From Novacetimonas cocois (GTDB taxonomy: Bacteria > Pseudomonadota > Alphaproteobacteria > Acetobacterales > Acetobacteraceae), in the NCBI RefSeq assembly GCF_003311635.1, contig NZ_QEXL01000001.1, positions 275,573 through 339,572 of the forward strand: a stretch of DNA of 64,000 nucleotides. Reading direction: 5' to 3'. The position numbers and the translations under genes were made by a program. This document shows, piece after piece, positions 1-9,619 of this stretch. The notes beneath the pieces were generated by a model. That model had not been told where the DNA came from and did not search any database. It worked only from the letters and a program-made list of their open reading frames with translations. The first letter of the stretch is position 1; each line of letters begins with the position of its first letter.

Positions 1-255
1 GAACAGTTCATGGTGGGAGCGGTAGACGCCCTCGCGGGCCATCGCCTCGCCAATGCCTTCCAGCCGCGCGGGATCGGTCAGCGTCACGACGCCGCGATCA
101 TGCGTCATGCCGTGGTCCAGCAGGACAGGCAGCAGTTCCGGCGCGACCCAGCCCGCAGGTGCCCCGCCCAGGTGGAAGGCAATCCGCCGGCCGGGCAGGC
201 TGGCCGTGTTGCAGGCGGCGATGTGACGGAAAAAGGGAGTCAGGTCGGGGGACAT
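1..255 (-). CDS. NUDIX hydrolase with DUF4743-type N-terminal domain (5' part only)
   Basis: The 85 N-terminal codons are visible; the gene runs off the left edge of the window. The protein begins MSPDLTPFFRHIAACNTA and continues with a stretch of the type seen in the DUF4743 domain that precedes a NUDIX hydrolase domain (thiamine-pyrophosphokinase-associated NUDIX proteins). The NUDIX box itself would lie outside the window, so catalysis cannot be judged. It is transcribed away from the ABC exporter gene, giving a divergent arrangement. The family call comes from the F-x-R-H-I-x-x-C-N start and the HLGGAPAGWV segment, and is moderately secure. Confidence 0.6.
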   Translation of the reverse strand, partial: MSPDLTPFFRHIAACNTASLPGRRIAFHLGGAPAGWVAPELLPVLLDHGMTHDRGVVTLTDPARLEGIGEAMAREGVYRSHHELF

Positions 256-463
256 GGAACCATCATTTCCTGCTGGGGCGTTTCACGACCGGGGCATCTG
301 TTGCCGGGGCATCGTTGCCATAACGGCTGGTCCCGGGGCTGACAATCCTTTGCGCGGATCAGGACGGCACGCGGCGGCCATGACAGGGAGCACCTTTCGC
401 CTGACTGGTCCCCGGCCGGAAATATGGCTTGCAAATCACGAATGGCATGTCACATCCCAATTC

Positions 464-2302
464 ATGACCGCTTCCCGTGCTTCCGACCGCCGTGCCACGG
501 CGACCAGAACTTCCGCCCTGACAACCCTGCGTGCCCTGCTGCCTTACCTGTGGCCGCCGCATGAACCGCGCGTGCGGCTGCGGGTGGCATGTGTCTGCGT
601 GCTGCTCGTGCTGGCCAAGGTCGCGACCATCTGCGTGCCCTATCTCTATAGCAGGGTGATCGACGCCCTGCATCCGGGGCCGTCGGCGGGGATGCTGCCG
701 CTGCTGCTGATCGTGGGATATGGCGGGCTGCGGATGCTGGCGGCCGGGCTGGGGGAACTGCGTGACGCGCTGTTCGCGCCGCTGCGTTTCCGCATCAGCC
801 GCATCGCCGCGATCCGCAGCTTTGAACATATGCACCAGCTTTCCCTGCGCTTTCACCTCAATCGCCAGTCCGGCAGCGTGACCCGCGCCATCGCGCGCGG
901 CACCGAAGCGATCGAGACGCTGCTGCGGGTCGGTGTGTTCAACGTGGTGCCCACCCTGATCGAAGCACTGATGGTCATCATCGTGATATGGCGGCTGTTT
1001 GACTGGCGCTATGCCGCCATCATGCTGGTGGCGGTCGCGGCCTATGTGATCTTTACGGTGTCCTTTACCTCCTGGCGGATCGGCCTGCGCCGCCGCATGA
1101 ACGAAATCAACAGCGAGGCCAGCTGGAAGGCGCTCGACAGCCTGCTCAATTACGAGACGGTCAAGTATTTCGGCAACGAAGCGCATGAGCGCGACAGGTA
1201 CGAGGATGCGCAGATCCGTTATGAAAAGGCGGCCATAAGCACGCAGCTTTCGCTCAACGGACTGAATTTCGGGCAGGCGGCGATCATTGCCCTGGCCCTG
1301 ATCGCGGTCATGCTGATGGCAGCACACGATGTGGAGGCCGGACGCCTGAGCGTCGGGCATTTCGTGCTGGTCAACACCTACCTGATGCAGCTCTACCTGC
1401 CGCTGAACTTCCTTGGCAGTATCTATTCCTCGCTGCGCAATTCCCTGGTGGATCTCGAACATATGTTCGCGCTGATGGACGAACGTTCCGACGTGGTGGA
1501 CCGTCCGGGCGCCCGCGTGCTGAAGGCCCGGCTGGATGAGGCCCCGGCCGCCGACGTGCGTTTCCGCCACGTGCGCTTTGGCTATCGCCCCGGGCGCGAA
1601 ATCCTGCACGATATCAGTTTCCACGTGCGGGCCGGCAGCCGTGTCGCCATCGTCGGGCCGACGGGGGCGGGGAAATCCACCATCAGCCGTCTGCTGTTCC
1701 GCTTCTATGATGTCGATGCGGGCGTGATCGAGGTCGACGGTCATGATGTCCGCGACTATTCGCAGGCCGCCCTGCGCGCCGCCATCGGCGTGGTGCCGCA
1801 GGACACCATCCTGTTCAACGATACCATCGGCTACAATATCGGGTACGGCCGCCTTGGCGCGACGCAGGCCGAAATCGAGGAGGCGGCGAAGCTTGCGCAG
1901 ATTCACGATTTCATCGTCTCGCTGCCGGAGGGATACGCCACGCGCGTCGGCGAACGGGGGCTGAAGCTGTCGGGCGGGGAAAAGCAGCGCGTGGCGATCG
2001 CGCGCACCATCCTCAAGAACCCGCGCATCCTGCTGCTGGACGAGGCGACAAGCGCGCTCGACACCCGCACGGAACAGGAAATCCAGTCCGCGCTGCGCAC
2101 GGTCGCGGCCCACCGGACGACCATCATCATCGCCCACCGCCTCTCCACCGTGATTGATGCGGATGAAATCCTCGTGATGGAAAAGGGCGTGATACGCGAA
2201 CGCGGGTGCCATCGCGCGCTGCTCGAACTCGGGGGGCTGTATGCCACGATGTGGGCCGCGCAGGCGGAAGAGAACGCAAAGGCGCACGTGACGCAGGACT
2301 GA
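464..2302 (+). CDS. Atm1/HMT1-type ABC transporter, fused permease and ATPase
   Basis: This 612-residue half-transporter has an N-terminal six-helix membrane domain (about residues 30-340) and a C-terminal ATPase. The ATPase shows Walker A GPTGAGKS (about 398), signature [16 protein letters not shown] (about 502), Walker B LLLDEATSALD (about 523) and the H-loop IIAHRLST. The membrane domain carries NYETVKYFGNEAHE, a hallmark of the Atm1/ABCB7 group that exports glutathione-linked sulfur or heavy-metal conjugates from the cytosol. Substrate is inferred from family only. The reading frame is open upstream to 254, but homology begins near the ATG at 464. Transporters of this group support Fe-S and metal homeostasis, which fits a chromosome region with a SUF operon 9 kb away, though no linkage is shown. 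Confidence 0.85.
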   Translation: MTASRASDRRATATRTSALTTLRALLPYLWPPHEPRVRLRVACVCVLLVLAKVATICVPYLYSRVIDALHPGPSAGMLPLLLIVGYGGLRMLAAGLGELRDALFAPLRFRISRIAAIRSFEHMHQLSLRFHLNRQSGSVTRAIARGTEAIETLLRVGVFNVVPTLIEALMVIIVIWRLFDWRYAAIMLVAVAAYVIFTVSFTSWRIGLRRRMNEINSEASWKALDSLLNYETVKYFGNEAHERDRYEDAQIRYEKAAISTQLSLNGLNFGQAAIIALALIAVMLMAAHDVEAGRLSVGHFVLVNTYLMQLYLPLNFLGSIYSSLRNSLVDLEHMFALMDERSDVVDRPGARVLKARLDEAPAADVRFRHVRFGYRPGREILHDISFHVRAGSRVAIVGPTGAGKSTISRLLFRFYDVDAGVIEVDGHDVRDYSQAALRAAIGVVPQDTILFNDTIGYNIGYGRLGATQAEIEEAAKLAQIHDFIVSLPEGYATRVGERGLKLSGGEKQRVAIARTILKNPRILLLDEATSALDTRTEQEIQSALRTVAAHRTTIIIAHRLSTVIDADEILVMEKGVIRERGCHRALLELGGLYATMWAAQAEENAKAHVTQD

Positions 2303-2432
2303 ATGGCGGTCATGTCGCGCCACGCGGCCCGCGACGCTGTTCCGCGCGGCGCGTGGACGCCCTCTGGTCAGCGGCGCACCCAGGGTCCATATGAAAGGCA
2401 CGAACCGATAGCCAAGAGGGAGCTTTCCTGAA

Positions 2433-2720
2433 ATGACGGATACAAAGAATACGCCCCATGACGCGGCGGGCGCGGAACAGGAAGGCGGGATCCCCGCGGA
2501 ACTGAGCCATTGCGGCGCCGTGGTGGACAAGGCGATTGAATACATGCTGGGTGAAAACCTGCCGCCGGTCGCCATTTCCTCCGCCCTGCTGGGTGGTGCG
2601 CTGGGCCTGCTGTCGCGGACCATGGGCAAGGAAACCATGCAGGCGATGCTTGAAAACGCGCTGCACAGCGTCCAGGCAGGAGAACTGCATCCCGATCATG
2701 ATCGTGTCGCCAAGGGCTGA
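2433..2720 (+). CDS. Small conserved-looking protein of unknown function
   Basis: This 95-residue protein is preceded by a good ribosome binding site (AGGGAG, 10 bases before the ATG). It has a polar N-terminus, a central amphipathic part containing VDKAIEYMLGENLPPVAISSALL, and an acidic and histidine-rich tail. There is no signal peptide or clear transmembrane segment. The pattern of a charged N-terminus followed by alanine- and leucine-rich helices suggests a small helical cytosolic protein. I do not recognise the family. It sits 130 bases after the ABC exporter on the same strand and could be co-transcribed with it. Confidence 0.6.
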   Translation: MTDTKNTPHDAAGAEQEGGIPAELSHCGAVVDKAIEYMLGENLPPVAISSALLGGALGLLSRTMGKETMQAMLENALHSVQAGELHPDHDRVAKG

Positions 2721-2845
2721 TACGCATTTTCACGGGCGGCTGGCATCATGGTGCCCTAGGCCATGAGGTTCCGCCCGAATCAGGGGAACAGAGGCTGAAA
2801 AACCCTGTTTTCAGACAAAAAACGCCGAATCATGGTATATCCGTC

Positions 2846-2874
2846 TTGACGGATCGCGGTGGTTTGGCGATAAG
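2846..2874 (+). promoter_or_regulatory. Probable sigma-70 promoter of rpmB
   Basis: A TTGACG -35 box (2846-2851) is followed after exactly 17 bases by a GATAAG -10 box (2869-2874). It lies about 70 bases upstream of the rpmB start codon. The match and spacing are as expected of a housekeeping promoter for a ribosomal protein gene; no experimental start site is known. Confidence 0.55.
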
Positions 2875-2945
2875 CCGCGCCTAATCTAGAAGATCCTTAG
2901 CCGGGCATTAGTGCCTCGGCCCCAGTCTTATCCGAGGATGATACT

Positions 2946-3248
2946 ATGTCTCGCCGTTGCCAGATCACGGGCAAAGGCGTGCTGACAGGAAACAACGTCA
3001 GCCACGCCAACAACAAGTCCCGCCGCCGTTTCCTTCCGAACCTGCAGGAAACCTCGCTCCTGTCCGATATCCTGGGAACGCCGGTGCGCCTGCGCCTGAG
3101 CACCAACGGGATCCGCACGGTCGAGCATAATGGCGGTCTGGACGCGTTCCTGCTGTCCACGCCCAATCGCAAGCTGACGCCCGAGGCGATGACCGTCAAG
3201 CGTCGCATCCTGCGCGTGCAGGGCCGCAAGGCCGCCGCAGCAGCCTGA
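2946..3248 (+). CDS. rpmB: 50S ribosomal protein L28
   Basis: The 100-residue basic protein starts [20 protein letters not shown], the typical L28 beginning, and contains the conserved [12 protein letters not shown] and [12 protein letters not shown] segments. Alphaproteobacterial L28 proteins are about 95-100 residues, so it is full length. L28 binds near the tRNA exit site of the large subunit and is needed for subunit association. The gene is monocistronic by appearance: it has its own promoter (2846-2874) and is followed by a long perfect hairpin (3261-3304) before fusA. Confidence 0.97.
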   Translation: MSRRCQITGKGVLTGNNVSHANNKSRRRFLPNLQETSLLSDILGTPVRLRLSTNGIRTVEHNGGLDAFLLSTPNRKLTPEAMTVKRRILRVQGRKAAAAA

Positions 3249-3260
3249 TTTAGGGCGCGC

Positions 3261-3304
3261 ATGACCCGCATTCCCGCCACGAACGGCGCGGGAATGCGGG
3301 TCAT
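3261..3304 (+). terminator. 17-bp perfect hairpin after rpmB
   Basis: Arms at 3261-3277 and 3288-3304 are perfect reverse complements, with a 10-base loop. The stem starts 12 bases after the rpmB stop codon and is very GC-rich. There is no T-run after it, so it is either a T-less (Rho-assisted) terminator, an RNA-stability element, or an attenuator controlling read-through into fusA. Confidence 0.6.
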
Positions 3305-3460
3305 GGCGTAAAGCCTGGCCGACGTCAGGTTCATTATTCCGTCGTGCCGGTCTGCATCGTCCAGCCCTTGCGGCCAGGGGCGGGGGCAGCTCACGGTCCC
3401 GGCAGGCGCGAAGGGCATGCAGTCCCGTTCGCGCCCACGTTGTCTTGTGGAGGTTCTCCC

Positions 3461-5548
3461 GTGTCCGACAAGTCTGATCTGTCCCTGATTCGCAATATCG
3501 GTATTACCGCGCATATCGACGCCGGTAAGACCACGACGACCGAACGTATCCTTTATTACACCGGTGTGTCGCACAAGATCGGTGAAGTCCATGAGGGCAA
3601 CACCACCACCGACTACATGGCGCAGGAGCGTGAGCGCGGTATCACCATCACGTCCGCCGCCGTGACATGCGAATGGGAAGGCCATCGTATCAACATCATC
3701 GACACCCCGGGCCACATTGACTTCAACATCGAGGTCAACCGCTCGCTGCGCGTGCTCGATGGCGCGGTGTTCATCATCGAGGGCGTCGCCGGCGTGCAGC
3801 CGCAGTCGGAAACCAACTGGCGTCTGGCTGACCGCTATAACGTCCCGCGCATCATCTTCATCAACAAGCTCGACCGTACCGGCGCCGATTTCTATCACGC
3901 GTTCGACACGCTGAAGGAAAAGCTGGATATCGTCGCGATCCCGCTGCAGCTGCCGATCGGCACGGAAGAGAATTTCGTCGGTGTCGTCGACCTGATCGAG
4001 ATGAAGGCCATCGTCTGGGAAGGCGGCGAACTGGGCGCGAAGTTCCATGACGAGGAAATCCCCGCCGACCTGCTGGAAAAGGCGAAGGAAGCCCGTCAGA
4101 ACCTGCTCGACACCGCGCTGGCCGTCGATGACGCCGCGATGGAAGAATATTTCGACAAGGGTGATGTCGATGTCGCGACGCTGAAGCGCTGCATCAAGAA
4201 GGGCACCATCTCTGGCGAATTCCGTCCCGTCCTGTGCGGCACGGCGTTCAAGAACAAGGGCGTTCAGCCGCTGCTGGACGCGGTCATCGACTTCCTGCCC
4301 GCGCCTGACGACGTGGAAGGCATCCGCATCGCGCCGCCGGAAGACGAGGAAGTTGACGAGAACAAGCTGCCGATCATCCCGGTCGATCCCGACGGGAAGT
4401 TCGCGGGCCTGGCGTTCAAGATCATCAACGACAAGTATGGCACGCTGACCTTCGTGCGCGTCTATCGTGGCGTCCTGCGGACCGGTGACACCGTCCTGAA
4501 CACCACGAAGGGCCACAAGGAACGTATCGGCCGCATCTTCCAGATGCACGCTGACAAGCGTGAGGAACTCAAGGAAGTCCATGCCGGTGACATCGCGGCG
4601 TTCGTTGGCCTGAAGGACACCCAGACGGGTGATACGCTGGCCGATCCCGCCGATCCGGTGGTGCTGGAACGCATGACCTTCCCGGTTCCCGTCATCGACA
4701 TCTCCGTCGAGCCGAAGACGAAGGACGCGGTGGAGAAGATGACGCTGGCGCTGCAGAAGCTGTCGGGCGAAGATCCCTCGCTGCGCCTGAAGACCGATCA
4801 GGAAACCGGCCAGACGATCCTGTCGGGCATGGGCGAACTGCATCTGGATATCATCATCGACCGCCTGCGCCGCGAATATGGCGTGGATGCGAACATCGGT
4901 GCGCCGCAGGTTGCGTATCGCGAGACGATCACGCAGGCGCACACCGAAACCTATACCCACAAGAAGCAGTCGGGTGGTTCGGGTCAGTTCGCCGAAGTGA
5001 AGATCGAGTTCGCGCCGGTCGAGCGTAACGAAGGCATCTCCTTCGAGAACAAGGTCGTCGGTGGCGCCGTGCCGAAGGAATATATCCCGGCGGTTGACAA
5101 GGGCATCATGGCGCAGGCCACGACCGGCGTCCTGGCGGGCTTCCCGACGGTGGACTTCAAGTTCACGCTGCTTGACGGCAAGTACCATGACGTCGACTCG
5201 TCCGCTCTGGCGTTCGAAATCGCGGCGAAGGCCTGCTTCCGTGAAGGCATGAAGAAGGCCGGTCCGGTCATCCTCGAGCCGATCATGGACGTGGAAATCA
5301 CCACCCCGAACGACCATGTCGGTGATGTGGTGGGTGACCTGAACCGTCGTCGTGGCATGATCCAGAACCAGGAAAGCTCGGGCTCGACCGTCATGGTTCG
5401 CGCTCAGGTGCCGCTGAAGGAAATGTTCGGCTACATCTCGCACCTGCGTTCGATGACGAAGGGTCGTGCATCCTTCACGATGCAGTTCCATCACTATGAT
5501 CCGGTGCCGCGCAACGTGGCCGAGGAAATCATGTCCAAGTCCGCCTGA
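3461..5548 (+). CDS. fusA: Translation elongation factor G
   Basis: This 695-residue GTPase translocates tRNA and mRNA on the ribosome. The GTP-binding motifs are in order: AHIDAGKT (residues 17-24), DTPGH (about 81) and NKLD (about 135). Domains II to V follow, including [14 protein letters not shown] and the C-terminal [14 protein letters not shown]. The start is a GTG at 3461 with a TGGAGG ribosome binding site 8 bases upstream; the open frame extends to 3344 but without homology. Here fusA stands alone after rpmB, apart from the str operon (rpsL-rpsG-fusA-tufA) where many bacteria keep it. A terminator follows directly. Confidence 0.96.
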   Translation: MSDKSDLSLIRNIGITAHIDAGKTTTTERILYYTGVSHKIGEVHEGNTTTDYMAQERERGITITSAAVTCEWEGHRINIIDTPGHIDFNIEVNRSLRVLDGAVFIIEGVAGVQPQSETNWRLADRYNVPRIIFINKLDRTGADFYHAFDTLKEKLDIVAIPLQLPIGTEENFVGVVDLIEMKAIVWEGGELGAKFHDEEIPADLLEKAKEARQNLLDTALAVDDAAMEEYFDKGDVDVATLKRCIKKGTISGEFRPVLCGTAFKNKGVQPLLDAVIDFLPAPDDVEGIRIAPPEDEEVDENKLPIIPVDPDGKFAGLAFKIINDKYGTLTFVRVYRGVLRTGDTVLNTTKGHKERIGRIFQMHADKREELKEVHAGDIAAFVGLKDTQTGDTLADPADPVVLERMTFPVPVIDISVEPKTKDAVEKMTLALQKLSGEDPSLRLKTDQETGQTILSGMGELHLDIIIDRLRREYGVDANIGAPQVAYRETITQAHTETYTHKKQSGGSGQFAEVKIEFAPVERNEGISFENKVVGGAVPKEYIPAVDKGIMAQATTGVLAGFPTVDFKFTLLDGKYHDVDSSALAFEIAAKACFREGMKKAGPVILEPIMDVEITTPNDHVGDVVGDLNRRRGMIQNQESSGSTVMVRAQVPLKEMFGYISHLRSMTKGRASFTMQFHHYDPVPRNVAEEIMSKSA

Positions 5549-5575
5549 TAAAGGCGCGCAACGACATACGGGAAT

Positions 5576-5607
5576 GGGCCGGCTCCTTCGGGGGCCGGCC
5601 TTTTTCG
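5576..5607 (+). terminator. Rho-independent terminator of fusA
   Basis: A GGCCGGC-rich stem with a TCCTTCGGG-type loop is followed by a run of five T residues. It begins about 28 bases after the fusA stop codon. Confidence 0.75.
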
Positions 5608-5680
5608 TCTGGATGGATGGAAATGCGTGCCGGACCGGCCTGTTGCGGCGTATCCGCCGGGAAGATGCTGTCCAGAGATG

Positions 5681-5803
5681 GTCTGAAAACAGCGCATTGA
5701 TAAAAAAGGAGTAAAAGTTTTTGGGTGCCGCCTTTTTCAAAAAGACGGCGTCTTTCAAAGCTTTTTGGAAAAAAGCTTCACCAAAAACTTCTTTTTAAAG
5801 GCA
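5681..5803 (+). repeat. Three-way-junction intergenic repeat, copy 1 (forward)
   Basis: The outer arms, AAGTTTTTGGGTG (5715-5727) and CACCAAAAACTT (5779-5790), pair around two inner hairpins: 5727-5749 (CTTTTT/AAAAAG core) and 5758-5778 (AAGCTTTTT/AAAAAAGCTT). A conserved flank (CTGAAAACAGC then TGATAAAAAA) precedes the outer arm. The same plan appears at 17702-17826, 50342-50466 and 54052-54174. It lies between the converging ends of fusA and the MBL hydrolase gene. There is no ORF, so it is a non-autonomous repeat or a structured RNA or DNA element. Confidence 0.85.
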
Positions 5804-5816
5804 GCCTTTCGCGAGA

Positions 5817-6659
5817 TCAGGCCGGGGCCGCGGCCCAGCTGTCGCCCGTCTGGATGGCGCGGCCATCGTCGCGCAGTTTTTCAAGATGTGCCCGCAGGTT
5901 GAGCGTCGCCGCCCGTCGCAGGCCGGGGCGCAGCCGGAAATAGGCGGCATCGACGATCTGTTCCACCGTGCGCGGCTGTGGCCGCAGCAGGGCGGCGATG
6001 CTTTCGTGGCGTGCAAGGCGATGCGCCATCAGTCCCCGCATGCAGGTTTCGGGCTGTTCAATGGCCGGGCCATGGGCGGACAGCAGCAGGCGCGAGCCAC
6101 GCCCGATCAGCCGCTCCATGCTGTCGAGGAACAGCTGCACCGATCCATGCGGGGCAGGGGGCACCAGAGTCGTGGACCATCCCATGACATGATCGCCGGT
6201 GAAGATGATGCCATCCCCGGTTTCAAGGCAGATATGATCCGTGGCATGGCCGGGCGTGTACAGCACCCGCAGCCCCGCGACCTCGTCCAGGTCATGCAGG
6301 CCCACATCGGGGGAGAAGGTGGGCTCGGCGCTGCTGTGCCAGGCATGTATCGAGGCACCGCTGCGTTGCGACAGGGGGGCGGCGCCGTCCAGATGGTCGT
6401 GATGGGTATGGGTCAGGATGATATGGGTCAGCCTGCGCCCGTTCAGCGCGCGCTCCACCGCGTCCAGATGCGCCGCGTCCGTGACGCCGGGATCGATGAC
6501 GGCGGCGCCCCCGTCATGATCCACGATCCACGTATTGGTGCCATTTCCCGTCATGGGGCCGGGATTGTTGGCGACAACACGGCGTATGCCCGCAGTGACG
6601 GGCAGCGCCTGACCATAGGGGGGCGGCGGTTCGACGACGCGCCAGTCATGGCGGGACAT
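5817..6659 (-). CDS. MBL-fold metallo-hydrolase (LACTB2/glyoxalase-II-like)
   Basis: The 280-residue protein has the zinc-binding THTHHDHLDG motif (HxHxDH) and downstream metal ligands in YTPGHATDHICL and FTGDHVMGW. The C-terminal 70 residues resemble the winged-helix tail (BLACT_WH) of LACTB2-like proteins, which include endoribonucleases and thioester hydrolases. The exact substrate cannot be read from sequence. I chose the ATG at 6659, just after the stop codon of the upstream PEP carboxylase homologue; an in-frame ATG at 6683 would overlap that gene by 20 bases. The tight spacing implies co-transcription. The gene ends 14 bases from repeat copy 1. Confidence 0.82.
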   Translation of the reverse strand: MSRHDWRVVEPPPPYGQALPVTAGIRRVVANNPGPMTGNGTNTWIVDHDGGAAVIDPGVTDAAHLDAVERALNGRRLTHIILTHTHHDHLDGAAPLSQRSGASIHAWHSSAEPTFSPDVGLHDLDEVAGLRVLYTPGHATDHICLETGDGIIFTGDHVMGWSTTLVPPAPHGSVQLFLDSMERLIGRGSRLLLSAHGPAIEQPETCMRGLMAHRLARHESIAALLRPQPRTVEQIVDAAYFRLRPGLRRAATLNLRAHLEKLRDDGRAIQTGDSWAAAPA

Positions 6660-6663
6660 GGGA

Positions 6664-9471
6664 TTAGCCGAAAGCCCCGACATGGTGCATCACGCCCGTG
6701 CTGATTTCACGCACCAGCGCGAACAGGCGCTGCATGGGTTCGAATATTTCCGTATATTCGCGGGTATAGGCGCCTTCGTCACGCGGGCCGTGCGGTTCAT
6801 GGAAATCCAGGTCAAAGCTGCGATCGGCGCGATAGGGGAAAATCTGTTCCAGTTCCTTGAGGACGCCGGGAATTTCCAGGCACAGGACCTTGGCCGTCAG
6901 CACGTCGCGGGTAAAGGCGTTGCGAGGCGCGAAATAGGGGATTTTCGTTGACAGCATCCATATCTGCTCGATCACCGCGATGCGGATGGCGTGCAGCAGC
7001 ATCTCGTCGGCCTCCATCCGGGGGGCGTTGGGCCATGCATTGCGTAACGCCAGATGGTCGGACTGGATTCGGCGGAACATGGATTGCGTACTGGCCCAGA
7101 AATCCAGCCGTTCCAGCCCATGCATCAGCGTCAGGCATGCCTCCTGACGTTTCGGGTCCTGCTGCGACGTGGCGCGCTGCAGCCACATGTCCGGATCCAG
7201 CAGGCGGATCACCCCGCGCAGGACGCCATCGCAGGAATGGGCCAGCGCATGGGCCGCGAAATCCAGCGCCCGGCGGAAGCGCGGACTGTCGGTGAGGTAG
7301 CGTTCGAACGTATCGGGATGGCGGGTCGCCGCCGTCCCCAGCCCCTGAAGCGTATTGGCGCACCATGCCAGCTGCTGGAGGATGGCATTGTTGGGAATGG
7401 CGCGCAGCTGGCTGGGATGGCGGATGCGCGTGGTGATGGCCGCGGCATCGCTCTGCCGGGCGGAGGGACGCGATCCCGTCTTGTCGATCAGCGACGGCCC
7501 GAACGCGCCAAGCAGCGCGGCATAGCCCGGATCTTCCACCAGTCCCGTCATGCCCCGCGCGATGGTGGAAAAGAAATCGGCTGAAAAGTCCGGCTCGTCA
7601 TAAACCGGGTCCTCGTCGATGGAGGTCGGGGCGAAGGCGTGCTCTGCGATCACGCTGACCGTCGCATCGGCCAGAGGCTGGGTCCCGAACAGCAGGTAGC
7701 CATCGCCCCCCTGGAACGCCGTTTCCTCCCGCAGGCGGATGCCCGCCTGAAGGAAGCGCATGCGCGCGTGCGGCGGGGAGAGGTAGTCGAAACGTTCGGC
7801 AAGGCTGTAGGGATGCGCGCCGCGTCCGATGCTTTCCCCATGCGTGTCGAACAGGATCACCTCAACAAAGGCGAGGTCCCACTGCCGCAGCAGGTCGCAG
7901 ATCTTCAGCCGCAGGCGTTCGATCAGGTAGGTCGCGGCCAGCTGCCCCACGTAACGCCCCGAATCGGAAAAGCCGAACTGCAGGCTCAGCTTGCGCGTGC
8001 GCTGCAGGTAGGCCCGCCAGTGCGGGGAGCGCAGGGCCTCCTCGATGACATGTTCGCCTTTTTCAAGCGCCTCCTGCGTTTCGAACAGGGGGGAGATCTC
8101 GATCATGTCCTCCACCCCCAGCAGGCGCGCCAGCCACAGCGCGGTCAGCAGGGTGTATCCGGTTTCCGTCTCCGCGATCAGGAAGCGGATGGGGGTGGTG
8201 CGGTCGATATGATGCAGGATCTGGCGCACCGTCATCATCAGCCGCCCCGCCGTCGACTGTTCCACCAGCAGGGAGCCGAAATCGATGTCGATGGGCTGTG
8301 TCGTGCCCAGTGCCTCGTCAATCTGGGCGATCAGGGCGCGGCGCTGCACGTGGATGTCGGGATTGTCGGTGATGCCAAGCCGCTGGCGCGCGACGTTATG
8401 CAGCTGCGTCGAATTGAGGCGGACATGCGTATGCGCGGCCGACAGGCCATGCGCCATGAACCCCGCGCGCGCGATGGACAGCGTCATCTTGTCATCGGGA
8501 AGGGCCGCGTCGATGGCTTCCCCAAAGGCGGGAAGCAGTTCGTTGCTGCTGATCAGGGCCTCATCCCGCCGGTCGATCAGCACGCCGGCGAAATCCGCGA
8601 CCGCCTGCGGGTCGGGGCTGTCCGGACAGGCGGCGATCTGTGCCTCCACCGCGTCGGCCGCGCGCATCACGCGTTCCAGCAGATCGTTCACGGGGGGCGA
8701 GGTGACGGATGCTATCTGCCCGCGCAGGCGCGTCAGCTGCATGTGCTTCATGCGCAGCCGCAGCCGCAGCGTGTCCCACCATCCGATATCCGTGCGGCCG
8801 TCCGTGTCGTATCCGACCCAGCTTGTCATGATGACCGGGCGCGGGATCAGCGTCACCCACAGCTGCGGCCAGTGGGTCCGTGCCTCGGTCAGGAGGATGC
8901 GCGTCAGGCGGTCCAGCGCGTTGCGCCCGCGCAGGATGGCCTGCGTCGCAAGGGTAAATTCCTCGTTCAGCGTGGGCGGCGCGGCGCGGCGGTGCGTCAG
9001 GAAGGCGGGGATGTCGGCGGGGGGCTGCTGCGGATTGTGCGTCGCCATGTCGGCAAGGCATTCATAGACCGGGTTCGCCAGCGCGAAGGTCGGATGGGCG
9101 GTAAACACGGCGGCAAAGCGGCTGCGTTCGGTCGCGGCGCGGAACCGGGCGATGGGAACGGGGCTGTCATTGGGATCCGGCTGCACGATTCGCCGCGCCA
9201 CGTCGCGCATCCGCTCCTCGATCACCGCGTCATCCACGCCCCCGACATAGGCGGCGATGTGGCAGGCGCGATGGCCAAAGGCGCGATCGCGCAGCTGACG
9301 CACCCATTCCTCCAGCGCGTCGATCGACAGCACGCCCCTGTCGATCTGCTGTCCGATGCTGCGTGCCAGCATCATGACGGGGTTGTCCGAAAGGGCCGGG
9401 ATCGCCACCAGCTCCCTGGCCTGCTGCTGCAGCATGTCTGTCGCATGAGGGGCAGAGGCCTGAGACATCAT
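6664..9471 (-). CDS. ppc: Phosphoenolpyruvate carboxylase family protein, divergent
   Basis: The length (935 residues) and overall order match PEP carboxylase, which converts PEP and bicarbonate to oxaloacetate. The first active-site block VFTAHPTFALANP and the SWVGYDTDGR and SPLFETQEALE regions are present. Later catalytic blocks are altered. The usual YSDSxKDAG reads FSDSGRYVG, so Lys is Arg. The usual FHGRGGSIGRGG reads FDTHGESIGRGAH. The TEQGE block is missing. The chain ends STGVMHHVGAFG instead of NTG. It may be a diverged enzyme or a pseudoenzyme. The start at 9471 has CAGGAC upstream; an alternative ATG lies at 9495. Confidence 0.8.
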   Translation of the reverse strand: MMSQASAPHATDMLQQQARELVAIPALSDNPVMMLARSIGQQIDRGVLSIDALEEWVRQLRDRAFGHRACHIAAYVGGVDDAVIEERMRDVARRIVQPDPNDSPVPIARFRAATERSRFAAVFTAHPTFALANPVYECLADMATHNPQQPPADIPAFLTHRRAAPPTLNEEFTLATQAILRGRNALDRLTRILLTEARTHWPQLWVTLIPRPVIMTSWVGYDTDGRTDIGWWDTLRLRLRMKHMQLTRLRGQIASVTSPPVNDLLERVMRAADAVEAQIAACPDSPDPQAVADFAGVLIDRRDEALISSNELLPAFGEAIDAALPDDKMTLSIARAGFMAHGLSAAHTHVRLNSTQLHNVARQRLGITDNPDIHVQRRALIAQIDEALGTTQPIDIDFGSLLVEQSTAGRLMMTVRQILHHIDRTTPIRFLIAETETGYTLLTALWLARLLGVEDMIEISPLFETQEALEKGEHVIEEALRSPHWRAYLQRTRKLSLQFGFSDSGRYVGQLAATYLIERLRLKICDLLRQWDLAFVEVILFDTHGESIGRGAHPYSLAERFDYLSPPHARMRFLQAGIRLREETAFQGGDGYLLFGTQPLADATVSVIAEHAFAPTSIDEDPVYDEPDFSADFFSTIARGMTGLVEDPGYAALLGAFGPSLIDKTGSRPSARQSDAAAITTRIRHPSQLRAIPNNAILQQLAWCANTLQGLGTAATRHPDTFERYLTDSPRFRRALDFAAHALAHSCDGVLRGVIRLLDPDMWLQRATSQQDPKRQEACLTLMHGLERLDFWASTQSMFRRIQSDHLALRNAWPNAPRMEADEMLLHAIRIAVIEQIWMLSTKIPYFAPRNAFTRDVLTAKVLCLEIPGVLKELEQIFPYRADRSFDLDFHEPHGPRDEGAYTREYTEIFEPMQRLFALVREISTGVMHHVGAFG

Positions 9472-9619
9472 GAGGTCCTGTCGTGAAAATTGCATAATGT
9501 ATTAGCGTCCCATGTTCGACACGGCTTCGCAATCGCCACGCGGTTGTGTTCACGTCTATTTGGACGATCCCTTGCCCGACACCTTGGGGATGGAGACACA
9601 CAATGGTATCAAAAGGTTC

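Noticed and set aside
2897..5758. 953-codon minus-strand frame antisense to fusA and rpmB
   Set aside because: It mirrors codon bias of strongly conserved genes on the plus strand and shows no family motifs.
7639..9486. 615-codon plus-strand frame opposite the PEP carboxylase homologue
   Set aside because: No recognisable domain, and the minus-strand protein aligns with PEP carboxylase along its whole length.
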